The notes under the pieces: model-generated
What the model was told of the DNA's origin: nothing
Databases searched by the model: none
Seen by the model: only the letters and a program-made list of their open reading frames with translations
Translations under genes and position numbers: made by a program
Source: Mytilisepta virgata
Taxonomy: Eukaryota; Mollusca; Bivalvia; Mytilida; Mytilidae
Length of the DNA: 64,000 bases
Reading direction: 5' to 3'
NCBI GenBank assembly: GCA_028015205.1
Contig: CM051518.1
Span: 59,475,978-59,539,977, forward strand
Shown here: one piece after another, positions 56,054-63,261 of the stretch
How the letters are laid out: each line of letters begins with the position of its first letter
Position numbering within the stretch: position 1 is the first letter of the stretch

Positions 56054-56109
56054 ATACGTCGATGAATACAGCGTCACGTCAGTCTTAACCAGAAAACGGA
56101 AGAGAGAAC

Positions 56110-56445
56110 ATGGTCTCGACACGTCTCCGAAAACACGCCAACGATCTAGTATATTTACGACACGCAAAGCCTTGTGTTCAAAAACAGCTCATACGGAAAG
56201 CCGATCGAAGTCTCATCGAGTGTTTGTGCGAGTGTGCTGATAACGTTTTGAAAGGACACGTCGAGTTAACTCGTGCACAGAAAGATAAATTGAAACGAAA
56301 TAAAAGCGGACTCCGAGAACTGGCGAAAAAGACGGTCAGCCTCAAAAAGAAAAAAGTCATTTTACAGAAAGGAGGATTCTTGGGCTCTCTCTTGGCACCC
56401 ATTGCATCCGTCGTGGGACCGTTACTCTCCGGATTGTTACAATGA
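56110..56445 (+). CDS. Small basic protein with C-terminal hydrophobic tail
   Basis: A 111-residue protein. The N-terminal two thirds is basic and helical (ADRSLIECLCECADNVLKG, LTRAQKDKLKRNKSGLRELA, SLKKKKVILQKGG). The last ~24 residues are a Gly/Leu/Ala-rich hydrophobic stretch (FLGSLLAPIASVVGPLLSG). Similar proteins lie next to the ATPase in other metazoan Polintons. A structural, membrane-active or core-protein role is suspected but not shown. It overlaps the next gene by four bases (ATGA). Confidence 0.8.
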   Translation: MVSTRLRKHANDLVYLRHAKPCVQKQLIRKADRSLIECLCECADNVLKGHVELTRAQKDKLKRNKSGLRELAKKTVSLKKKKVILQKGGFLGSLLAPIASVVGPLLSGLLQ

Positions 56446-57080
56446 AGATCTTGTATTTGAATACGTCTACTCAGATCCCACAGCGACCCAAACCTCCGGT
56501 CGATCAGCGAATCCGAGCCATGGATACCTTAGATAGAAAGATGCACGATATCTTGGAACGTGACGATCTACCGACCGAGGAGCGATTGAAATTATATGAT
56601 CAGTCTCTTTATCGTTATATGAATATACACGATGATTATAGACCCAGACCTGTGGTCCCGGAACTCCCGACAACTTCCGAAGATCCCTTGGAGAAAGAGG
56701 TCATAGAAAGTGTTCCCAAAACACTCAAAGGAAAAGCAGAACTTTTATGGAAGAAAATGAAAGCCAGTCCAGAGATCACGTGGAACGAGAAGGGAGAATT
56801 AACGTTTAAAGGAGAAACCATCAAGGGAAGCAATGTGGTGGATTTAGTCAACGACGTCTTGCGTAAAAGGAAATATTTTAACCCGGAAGGATGGGAAAGG
56901 TTTGGCGACGCGTTAAGAGAAGCTAACGTCCCACAAGATTTGATAGGTCACGAAGAAAGATGGAGACATATTCATCAAACGAAAAGAATACCGAGAGCTC
57001 GAAAACGACAACAAAGTCCGTCTCCGAAACGATGGCAAACACCGAAAACTCCCAAGGCATTGACGTGGACACCGTATTAA
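56442..57080 (+). CDS. Charged Polinton protein of unknown function
   Basis: A 212-residue hydrophilic protein starting at the ATG of the ATGA overlap with the previous stop. It has an N-terminal MDTLDRKMHDILERDDLPTE segment, a central WKKMKASPEITWNEKGELTF region, GERW-like WERFGDALREANVPQDLIG, and a Lys/Arg-rich tail (RIPRARKRQQSPSPKRW). The basic tail suggests nucleic-acid binding or nuclear targeting. I recognise it only as a conserved companion of the preceding protein. Confidence 0.78.
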   Translation: MKILYLNTSTQIPQRPKPPVDQRIRAMDTLDRKMHDILERDDLPTEERLKLYDQSLYRYMNIHDDYRPRPVVPELPTTSEDPLEKEVIESVPKTLKGKAELLWKKMKASPEITWNEKGELTFKGETIKGSNVVDLVNDVLRKRKYFNPEGWERFGDALREANVPQDLIGHEERWRHIHQTKRIPRARKRQQSPSPKRWQTPKTPKALTWTPY

Positions 57081-57117
57081 AAAGAAATGTCACATCCAAC
57101 CGCTGTTAGTTTAGGAC

Positions 57118-58161
57118 ATGGACTCGACGTATTACCATGTTCCTGATCCCGGGAGTTATGGAGGTCTTAATAAATTCAGACCGAAAGGGTACACGCAAAA
57201 AGAAGTCAAAGAATGGTTACATACTCAAGATGCATATACTCTACATAAACCAACTAGAAAAGTGGTGGTGTATGGAATAGATCATCAATGGCAAGCGGAT
57301 TTAGTAGACGTAGCGAAGATTGCGTCTTATAACGATGGATACAGATATTTGCTTACCTGTATCGACGTGTTGTCGAGATACGCCTGGGTCGTACCTCTCA
57401 AAGACAAGACGGGGCGGAGTCTAGTGGCAGCTTTTAATGTCATTTTCAAGTCGGGAAGACGTCCGATTCGTTTACAGACGGATAAAGGCACGGAATTTAC
57501 CAACCGAGTGTTCCAGAAATTTTTAAGAGATCACGACATCCATTTCTTTACGACACATAACGAGGAAACGAAAGCCAGTATCGTGGAGCGTTTTAATCGT
57601 ACGTTAAAAACCAAAATGTGGAAATATTTTACTCACAGAGAAACGTTGACGTATTTGGATGCTTTGGAAGACATGGTGATCTCGTACAATCATACTTACC
57701 ATAGAAGTATCGGTAGACCACCGGTCGAAGTGACATGGGCTAACCAGACCTCGGTAGCCAAACGATTGTATGGAAGAAGTGGCTCGATTTCAAAATGCAA
57801 ATTCAAAACTGGAGATCGAGTGCGACTCACTAAAGCCAAAAGAACATTTAAAAAAGGATATTTACCTCATTGGACGGAAGAATTGTTTAGCGTGGTCCGA
57901 TGCATCGAGACCAGACCCCCGGTATACGTGGTGAAAGACGATCACGGAGAAGAATTGGAGGGAACATTTTATGCCGAAGAATTACAGAAAGTCATTAAGA
58001 AAGACGACGTGTATAAAATCGAAAAAATTTTGACGAAGAGAAAGAAGGGCAGGAGATTACAGTATCTCGTCAAATGGTTGGGTTATCCCGCCAAATTCAA
58101 CAGTTGGATATTTTCTTCGGATCTACAAAAGCGAGACGTTCACTCAAAGCGAATCAGTTGA
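57118..58161 (+). CDS. INT: Retroviral-type integrase with C-terminal chromodomain
   Basis: A 347-residue protein. It integrates the linear element DNA. Catalytic residues are D61 (QADLVD), D122 (QTDKGTEF) and E157 (SIVERFNRTLK). The region YNHTYHRSIGRPPVEV is the usual end of the core. A chromodomain occupies ~295-338 (DVYKIEKIL, LQYLVKWLGYP, NSWIFSSDL) and may bias insertion toward modified histones. An N-terminal HHCC zinc motif is not visible. The frame is intact and the gene sits between morphogenesis genes. It is separated from the next ATG by four bases. Confidence 0.96.
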   Translation: MDSTYYHVPDPGSYGGLNKFRPKGYTQKEVKEWLHTQDAYTLHKPTRKVVVYGIDHQWQADLVDVAKIASYNDGYRYLLTCIDVLSRYAWVVPLKDKTGRSLVAAFNVIFKSGRRPIRLQTDKGTEFTNRVFQKFLRDHDIHFFTTHNEETKASIVERFNRTLKTKMWKYFTHRETLTYLDALEDMVISYNHTYHRSIGRPPVEVTWANQTSVAKRLYGRSGSISKCKFKTGDRVRLTKAKRTFKKGYLPHWTEELFSVVRCIETRPPVYVVKDDHGEELEGTFYAEELQKVIKKDDVYKIEKILTKRKKGRRLQYLVKWLGYPAKFNSWIFSSDLQKRDVHSKRIS

Positions 58162-58165
58162 ATCG

Positions 58166-58414
58166 ATGGCACCGAACGATACGGATAGCAGAAGGTCTTG
58201 GGTTGCTTTCGGAAAGAAACTACCACGCCCGGAGATTGTATTCCTGTGCCAAATTCTGATTTTGTATACAGTGATTGTCGTCAGTATTTACAATTTAACG
58301 ATCGGCACAGAAAACAGTAACCTGTGGACGGCTTTACTGAGCAGCTGTTTGGGATACCTCTTGCCAAATCCGACAATCAAACATAATGTTTTATCTGACG
58401 TTACCCAGCAATAG
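58166..58414 (+). CDS. Small membrane protein
   Basis: An 82-residue protein. A hydrophobic segment (EIVFLCQILILYTVIVVSIY, ~23-42) is followed by NLTIGTENSNLW and a second shorter hydrophobic stretch, then GYLLPNPTIK. The GYLLPNP end is a pattern I recognise in other Polintons. It may act in the virion membrane or in exit; the function is unknown. Its last 29 bases overlap the penton gene. Confidence 0.8.
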   Translation: MAPNDTDSRRSWVAFGKKLPRPEIVFLCQILILYTVIVVSIYNLTIGTENSNLWTALLSSCLGYLLPNPTIKHNVLSDVTQQ

Positions 58415-59132
58415 TTCGATGGAATATTATCCGGACAACACCTTGACTCGCTACACGACGAGATTACCTCATATGATGGATTTAGACGGATCGTGGGAGA
58501 TCGGATTGGCAGAGATACAGTATCCGCATACGTGGTACAACGTAAAGAAACAGGAAGGATGGGTAGCTGTTCATTTTCAAGAAAGATAGGAATTACAGCG
58601 ACATCATTTCGAATTGCCGGAGGGGTATTACTCGTCTGCGAAACGTCTGTGTAAAGCCGTGGAATCCAAAAAGAGCAGGACGGAACTCAAGAAAAAATTC
58701 AACATCGGTTTAAACGAAGTGAATCATAAAGTGTTCGTTCAAGTCAAACCCAACAGTCAAGTTATTCTCAGTCCCTTGTTACAGAACATGTTAGGATTCA
58801 AACAGGCCATCTTTCCGGCCGGAGAACACATGGCCGAGTTTGTCGCCGACATCACGAGAAGTCTAAGTTCGTTGTACGTGTACTGTCCATTGATCGAACC
58901 AAGAATGGTGGGTGACTCGCAAGTTCCACTGTTGAGAATCGTACCCGTAGAAGGTAGAGACGGAGATATGATGACGCGTGTGTTCGATCCCATTCAATAC
59001 TGTACCCTCGTACAGCGCCGATTCCAGGACATCGAAATAGATATAAGGGACGACACGGGAGGAATCGTGCCATTCGAACGTGGACGAGTGGTGGTAACAC
59101 TTCACTGCAGAAAAAAGAAGTTTTTAACATGA
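58386..59132 (+). pseudogene. mCP: Penton / minor capsid protein, interrupted by in-frame TAG
   Basis: ATG 58386 starts MFYLTLPSNSSMEYYPDNT, a Polinton minor-capsid signature, and continues to GLAEIQYPHTWYNV. TAG at 58587-58589 stops it after 67 codons. The same frame carries on at once to TGA 59130-59132 with clearly related sequence (GYYSSAKRLCKAVES, VILSPLLQNMLGFK, GRVVVTLHC). The total is ~248 codons, the expected length for a single jelly-roll penton. The stop is a nonsense change, not a frame break. The penton would occupy capsid vertices. It overlaps the next gene as ATGA. Confidence 0.88.
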
Positions 59133-59542
59133 AAGCACGTCATTGTTGTGATGCCAAGTCTTACGAAGACTATTATCTTCATCAAGCGGGGAGTGGTTAT
59201 CCCGTCTATGGGGGAAGTCGATTTCAAAAGGGACACGGATTGGGAAGCGTGTTTGGAGGATTGTTTAAGGCGGCCATGCCGTTACTGAAAAACGGAGCCA
59301 AGACACTGGGTCGCCAAGCGTTGAAAACGGGACTACGCATTGCCGGAGACGCCGTAGAAGGAAAGAATTTGAAACAAGCTGCCAAGTCCAGATTGAAAAC
59401 GGCAGGCAAAAACATGTTCAAGAAAGCCATCGGGTATGCCGCCCCACCCGGAGAACGAGTTATAAAAAGACCTGCACCCAAGAAACGTATCAGACGTCGT
59501 CTGACCAAGCAACGGACCACATCGCAAGACGTTTTCGGATAA
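59129..59542 (+). CDS. Basic pVI/pX-like minor virion protein
   Basis: A 137-residue, strongly basic protein. It has a Tyr/Gly-rich N-terminus ([22 protein letters not shown], with the GLG site region), an amphipathic [19 protein letters not shown] segment, and a basic tail ([16 protein letters not shown]). This resembles adenovirus core or cement proteins that are cut by the viral protease and lyse membranes or bind DNA. The likeness is in layout only. ATG 59129 is inside the penton stop (ATGA), and its own stop overlaps the MCP start (TAATG). Confidence 0.8.
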   Translation: MKARHCCDAKSYEDYYLHQAGSGYPVYGGSRFQKGHGLGSVFGGLFKAAMPLLKNGAKTLGRQALKTGLRIAGDAVEGKNLKQAAKSRLKTAGKNMFKKAIGYAAPPGERVIKRPAPKKRIRRRLTKQRTTSQDVFG

Positions 59543-60843
59543 TGTCACTCGTACATCCACACTCGTGCGAATGCACTAAATCGGAATTGGACTTGTTTGG
59601 GGTGCCACCCACCCAGACCAGTGTTGAACACGGATATTGGGAACAGAAAGGTGTGACATCGGCTCTGACGGACCAAGGACCTTACGAATTCGTCGTAAGC
59701 GGGGCCGGAGAAGACTACATCGACTTGGCCAACACGTATCTATTCGTAGAGGCACAGATCGTGAAAGCAGACGGAAGCAATTTGGCCAACGATTCGGACG
59801 TGGGACCTGTGAATCTATGGATGCATTCGCTCTTTAGCGATGTCAGTGTGAGTCTCAACGAGAAATTGGTGTCCCCGCCCACGAGTGTTTACCCGTATCG
59901 GGCCTATATAGAAACTTTGCTCAGCTACGGACTCGCTGCCAAAGAATCTCAATTGACCGGAGTCATGTGGTACAAAGACACACCCGAACACATAGAGGCT
60001 AGAACCGACGACAACGTGGGATTCTCCAGCAGAAAGGCATTGATTGCCGAAAGCAGACAAGTCCAGATGATGGGAAAACTTCACGTAGACTTATTTTGTC
60101 AAGATAAATACTTATTAAATCAAGTTGAACTGAAAATCAAACTGAGGATGAGCAGAGACGTCTTTGCTTTGATGGGACATGCCAATGCTTTCAAGGTTAA
60201 GATTAGAGATTTAGGTCTATTCGTCAGAAAGGTGCAGTTGAGCCCGGCCATTCGCATGGCCCACATCAAAGCTTTGGAAAAAACGAGCAGCAAATACCCC
60301 ATACGACGGGTGGAAGTCAAAGTGGACACTGTACCTAGAGGAAACACCAATTACGTCCAAGACAACATGTTCCTGGGACAGATGCCCAAGCGATTGGTCA
60401 TAGGCTGTGTAGAAAGCGATGCTTTGAACGGCAACATCACGAAAAACCCGTTTAACTTTAAACACTTCAAGATAAACTTTGTCGCGCTCAACGTGGACGG
60501 AAAACAGATACCCAGCAAACCCCTGCAGCCGGATTTCGGTGGGGAAGGATACATTCGAAGTTACATGGGACTCTATACCAGCACCGGAAAGATGTTTCAA
60601 GACGAAGGAAACGCCATTTCCAGAGAAGACTTCTCTAAAGGCTACACCTTGTTTGGCTTCGATTTGACCCCCGACATGTCTGAAGTGGGTACCTTTCAAC
60701 TGATAAAACAAGGCAACTTACGTTTAGAAATTCATTTTGCCGAAGCACTTCCTGCTACCATCAACGTGGTTTTGTATGCAGAGTTCGACAACGTCATCGA
60801 AATAGACAGAAATAGACAAGTCCTGTTTGATTACAGTGCCTGA
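59542..60843 (+). CDS. MCP: Major capsid protein (double jelly-roll)
   Basis: A 433-residue protein with the Polinton MCP N-terminal pattern [16 protein letters not shown] and [16 protein letters not shown], then [31 protein letters not shown], and [20 protein letters not shown]. The C-terminal half has [15 protein letters not shown] and [12 protein letters not shown]. These are conserved strands of the double jelly-roll capsid lineage, which form pseudo-hexameric trimers. The frame is complete. The start overlaps the previous stop (TAATG) and the stop overlaps the protease ATG (TGATG). Confidence 0.95.
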   Translation: MSLVHPHSCECTKSELDLFGVPPTQTSVEHGYWEQKGVTSALTDQGPYEFVVSGAGEDYIDLANTYLFVEAQIVKADGSNLANDSDVGPVNLWMHSLFSDVSVSLNEKLVSPPTSVYPYRAYIETLLSYGLAAKESQLTGVMWYKDTPEHIEARTDDNVGFSSRKALIAESRQVQMMGKLHVDLFCQDKYLLNQVELKIKLRMSRDVFALMGHANAFKVKIRDLGLFVRKVQLSPAIRMAHIKALEKTSSKYPIRRVEVKVDTVPRGNTNYVQDNMFLGQMPKRLVIGCVESDALNGNITKNPFNFKHFKINFVALNVDGKQIPSKPLQPDFGGEGYIRSYMGLYTSTGKMFQDEGNAISREDFSKGYTLFGFDLTPDMSEVGTFQLIKQGNLRLEIHFAEALPATINVVLYAEFDNVIEIDRNRQVLFDYSA

Positions 60844-61295
60844 TGAACACTTTAGAGATCGAAGGCGTCTTAAACGATCATCCGGGGACCAGATCAGTGT
60901 TTAAAGGAGTGTACGCCAGAAATCGATTACCCAGACAGATGAACGTGCCTTCGGCCTTGGTGGGGAACACGGATCCTGATAGTCGAGAGGGAAAACATTG
61001 GATAGCTATATACATCGATGCCAATTCCATGGGAGAATACTACGATCCTACCGGCATACCACCTCATTCGATCGCTTACCTAAACTTCATGAATCGACAT
61101 TGTCGAATGTGGACATACAACACCGTCAGGGTACAAGAAGAAGGTTCAACGGTGTGCGGTCAGCACTGCATTTTTTATCTGATACATCGGAGTATGGGAC
61201 ATGTCATGAAGGATATCACTAGACTATTGGAGGATCCAAAAGAGGCCACGGACACTGTGAATAGATTCGTGTTACGACTCGTTAAAAAAATATAA
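60843..61295 (+). CDS. PRO: Adenain-like cysteine protease
   Basis: A 150-residue protein. Catalytic candidates are H52 (KHWIAIYID), D68 (EYYDPTG), Q98 (RVQEEGS) and C105 (CGQHCIFYL), in the order used by adenovirus protease. It would mature capsid and core proteins. The frame is complete, ending LVKKI. It is the last gene of the overlapped run; an A-rich tract follows the stop by a few bases. Confidence 0.93.
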   Translation: MNTLEIEGVLNDHPGTRSVFKGVYARNRLPRQMNVPSALVGNTDPDSREGKHWIAIYIDANSMGEYYDPTGIPPHSIAYLNFMNRHCRMWTYNTVRVQEEGSTVCGQHCIFYLIHRSMGHVMKDITRLLEDPKEATDTVNRFVLRLVKKI

Positions 61296-61350
61296 AAAAG
61301 AAAAAAAAAAAAAAAAGAAAAAAAGAAAAGAAAAAAAAAAAAAAAAGAAG
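61296..61350. repeat. A-rich tract after the protease gene
   Basis: AAAAAAGAAAAAAAAAA-type sequence starting at the protease stop codon and ending in GGGGGG, then the TAATGCAGCC module. Confidence 0.85.
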
Positions 61351-61356
61351 GGGGGG

Positions 61357-61408
61357 TAATGCAGCCTATCACTAGCCAGTCACAAGCCTGGATAAATGCA
61401 GAGTGACC
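61357..61408 (+). ncRNA. Conserved TAATGCAGCC module, copy B (function unknown)
   Basis: TAATGCAGCCTATCACTAG.. then AAGCCTGGATAAATGCAGAG at 61384-61403. It has the same two arms as copies A and C but the shortest spacer and no following T-run. Confidence 0.45.
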
Positions 61409-61519
61409 CACCTCTCTCATTCGTTCCCCAGCATGTTTCATGCAACCTACTCGACATGTTGCGACACGTACCGTGGGCGCCGCCATGTTTCATGACGTCA
61501 TGCAGACATGTTGCAACAT

Positions 61520-61666
61520 GTCGTGGACGCGGACCTGATCGTAGACACCCATGGTGCTCTCTATTCCGTCCGCGTTCAGGAAAAAATCGAAAATTTTGGT
61601 CGACGCGGACCTGAGCGAAGACACCCATGGTGTTCTCTTTTACGTCCGCGTTCTGGCTATATATAT
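61520..61666 (+). promoter_or_regulatory. Promoter cassette P2: two ~77-bp units plus TATA box, upstream of CARD gene
   Basis: Two units start near 61523 and 61599 with the GACGCGGACCTGA..GTCCGCGT layout. They run into GGCTATATATAT (TATA 61658-61666), 34 bases before ATG 61700. It is in the same orientation as P1 and nearly identical over its length, so it is a direct duplication rather than part of the terminal inverted repeat. Confidence 0.8.
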
Positions 61667-61699
61667 CGTCTTATTCCTTCGAACGTTACAGACGTCGAG

Positions 61700-62464
61700 A
61701 TGCAACCACAGCACAGACAAGCCTTGCTCAAGAATTACGTTCTTTTGGTGAACGAAACGCCGGTAGACGAAGTAGTCGATGTATTGGTACAACGAGGCAT
61801 AGTGGACGAGGACCAGAGAGAATTCATTTGTCATCAACCAACCAGGAAGATGCGGACCCGTACCTTACTACAATTACTACCCAGAAGAGGTCCGGATGCA
61901 TTTAACGGTTTTTGTCACGCCCTGATGGTGAATAGGAGGGACGATCTGCTAGGAGTCTTGACAGATCCCGACAAAGAGGACATGGAAATCTGTTTCCCGG
62001 AAGAGTCCAGCTTTCATCTGGGAGGCAGCTTACACCTGAAGGTTGAAAAGGAGGGAATCACCTTGACTGACGGGAGGATGGAAGTGTATTTCCCACTGTT
62101 TCGCTGGATACAACTCCAATATACCTTGGACGATATCGACGAGGCCGTTCATTACTTGGAACACAACAGATACGCGTCCCTACACAAACACCTCGGTGGA
62201 AACGTGTACGTCACGGCACAGAGTCCGGAATTAAAGTTAGACGTTCGCCATTACTCTCTATCGCCTCTGGACGAAGAGCTACATCCGACAGACCAAGGAG
62301 TGAGTTTGGATTTTGAACAGTACGAAAAATTAAAGGAGGTGGACAAAGTCATCCCAGAACTCGTTCCCGAGTTGAGGAAAACCTTACCTTGTGCAGTAAC
62401 CCACCAGAACGTGGAAAGTGCCATGTTTTGCAGTGAATGTCAACCAAATGGACCAGACTTATAA
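61700..62464 (+). CDS. CARD domain fused to two PC4-like domains
   Basis: The start is ATG 61700, 34 bases after a TATA box; the open frame extends upstream into the promoter without another suitable ATG. The product has 254 residues. Residues ~3-88 form a CARD: HRQALLKNYVLLVNE, VVDVLVQRGIVDEDQ and TLLQLLPRRGPDAFNGFCHAL (the LLP-RRG-AF-F--AL pattern is diagnostic). Residues ~106-150 hold a degenerate PC4-like unit (HLGGSLHLKVEKEGITL), and ~164-225 a clearer one (HLGGNVYVTAQSPELKLDVR..HPTDQGVSLDFEQYEKL). The PC4 pair aligns in layout with the 54709 protein. CARDs mediate assembly of apoptosome, inflammasome or antiviral complexes, so this may block or redirect host signalling; that role is inference. 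The frame is intact. Confidence 0.85.
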   Translation: MQPQHRQALLKNYVLLVNETPVDEVVDVLVQRGIVDEDQREFICHQPTRKMRTRTLLQLLPRRGPDAFNGFCHALMVNRRDDLLGVLTDPDKEDMEICFPEESSFHLGGSLHLKVEKEGITLTDGRMEVYFPLFRWIQLQYTLDDIDEAVHYLEHNRYASLHKHLGGNVYVTAQSPELKLDVRHYSLSPLDEELHPTDQGVSLDFEQYEKLKEVDKVIPELVPELRKTLPCAVTHQNVESAMFCSECQPNGPDL

Positions 62465-62471
62465 CCAAAAG

Positions 62472-62506
<35 letters not shown>

Positions 62507-62586
62507 AGAAAAAAGAAAAAAATTAGAAAAAAAAAAAATAAAAAAAAAAAAAAAAATTAGAAAAAAAAAAAAAAAAACAAAATTAG

Positions 62587-62624
<38 letters not shown>

Positions 62625-62641
62625 AGAAAAAAAAAAAAAAA
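62465..62641. repeat. A-rich tract after CARD gene
   Basis: About 175 bases of A with AAATTAGAAAAA units spaced irregularly. It begins a few bases after the TAA. Open frames across it are poly-Lys or poly-Phe artefacts. Confidence 0.85.
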
Positions 62642-62642
62642 G

Positions 62643-62724
62643 TTAATGCAGCCTGCATTTGAAGCCATCATAATGGTTTGCTTCGAATGTTGACAGTTGA
62701 CAGCCTTGTTTAAATGCTGATCAG
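62643..62724 (+). ncRNA. Conserved TAATGCAGCC module, copy C (function unknown)
   Basis: TTAATGCAGCCTGCATTTG, a stable hairpin CATTTGAAGCCAT/ATGGTTTGCTTCGAATG (62655-62689), then CAGCCTTGTTTAAATGCTG and a T8 run. It has the strongest hairpin of the three copies. Confidence 0.5.
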
Positions 62725-62804
62725 CTTTTTTTTGTCTCCCCTTGTATTGTTGGAGGAGATTATGGGGAAAAGTTATCTCCCCCTTGGAGGAGGTCTCTTT
62801 GGAC

Positions 62805-63255
62805 TTCCACGTACACATTCGGGTCCCAGCACGTGACTGACGTCACTTCCGTCAATGGAGAAAACCCATCACTTCCGGTTCCGCCCGAACATGCGCAGAA
62901 CATACATCCGGGTCCTACCACGTGACTTTCGTCACTTCCGTCAACAAATGGCGGAAAAAACACCCTACTTCCGGTTGCGCAAACCACTTCCGGGTACTTC
63001 CGGTTCCGCCTACACATGCGCAGAACACACATCCGGGTCCTAGCACGTGACTTGCGTCACTTCCGGCAACAAAGGGCGGGAAAACTACCCACTTCCGGTT
63101 GCGCATGCGCGCAAAAATCACTTCCGGGTCCGGTCACCTGACTTCCGGTTCCGGTCACGTCACTTCCGGTGACGTCATTTCCGGTTGACGTCACTTCCGG
63201 TAGCACCACCTCAGCACCACCTCAAATGCTAACTGAACTGTGCCCACATACTACT
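62805..63255 (-). repeat. Right terminal inverted repeat (~450 bp)
   Basis: Reverse complement of the left TIR. It is exact over the outer ~130 bases and then highly similar for at least 160 more. It contains fewer internal units than the left TIR, and the inner boundary is approximate. It has the same CCGGAAGT, TGACGTCA, GCGCATGCGC and CACGTG words. Confidence 0.92.
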
Positions 63256-63261
63256 CACTAA
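63256..63261. repeat. Target-site duplication CACTAA, right copy
   Basis: Identical to 47772-47777 and directly abutting the AGT/ACT terminus. Confidence 0.93.

Larger units (their letters stand above)
47778..63255 (+). mobile_element. Maverick/Polinton virus-like element, 15,478 bp
   Basis: The element is bounded by inverted repeats starting AGTAGTATGTGGGCACAG and by a 6-bp duplication. It encodes the defining Polinton set: protein-primed family-B DNA polymerase, retroviral-type integrase, A32-like packaging ATPase, adenain-like protease, penton and double jelly-roll capsid proteins. All genes are on the plus strand and tightly packed, and the base composition is visibly GC-richer than the AT-rich host. 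In this family integrase inserts the linear DNA and the capsid genes imply a virion stage. Three genes carry breaks (zinc finger/polymerase, PC4, penton). The outer ~130 bases of the two TIRs are identical, so insertion is fairly recent. Confidence 0.97.

Noticed and set aside
58614..59132. A separate 172-codon gene after the penton start
   Set aside because: It is in the same frame as 58386-58589, begins at a TTG not an ATG, and continues the same protein; better explained as one penton gene with an internal TAG.
62418..62818. Poly-Lys and poly-Phe open frames
   Set aside because: Translations of the A-rich tract following the CARD gene.
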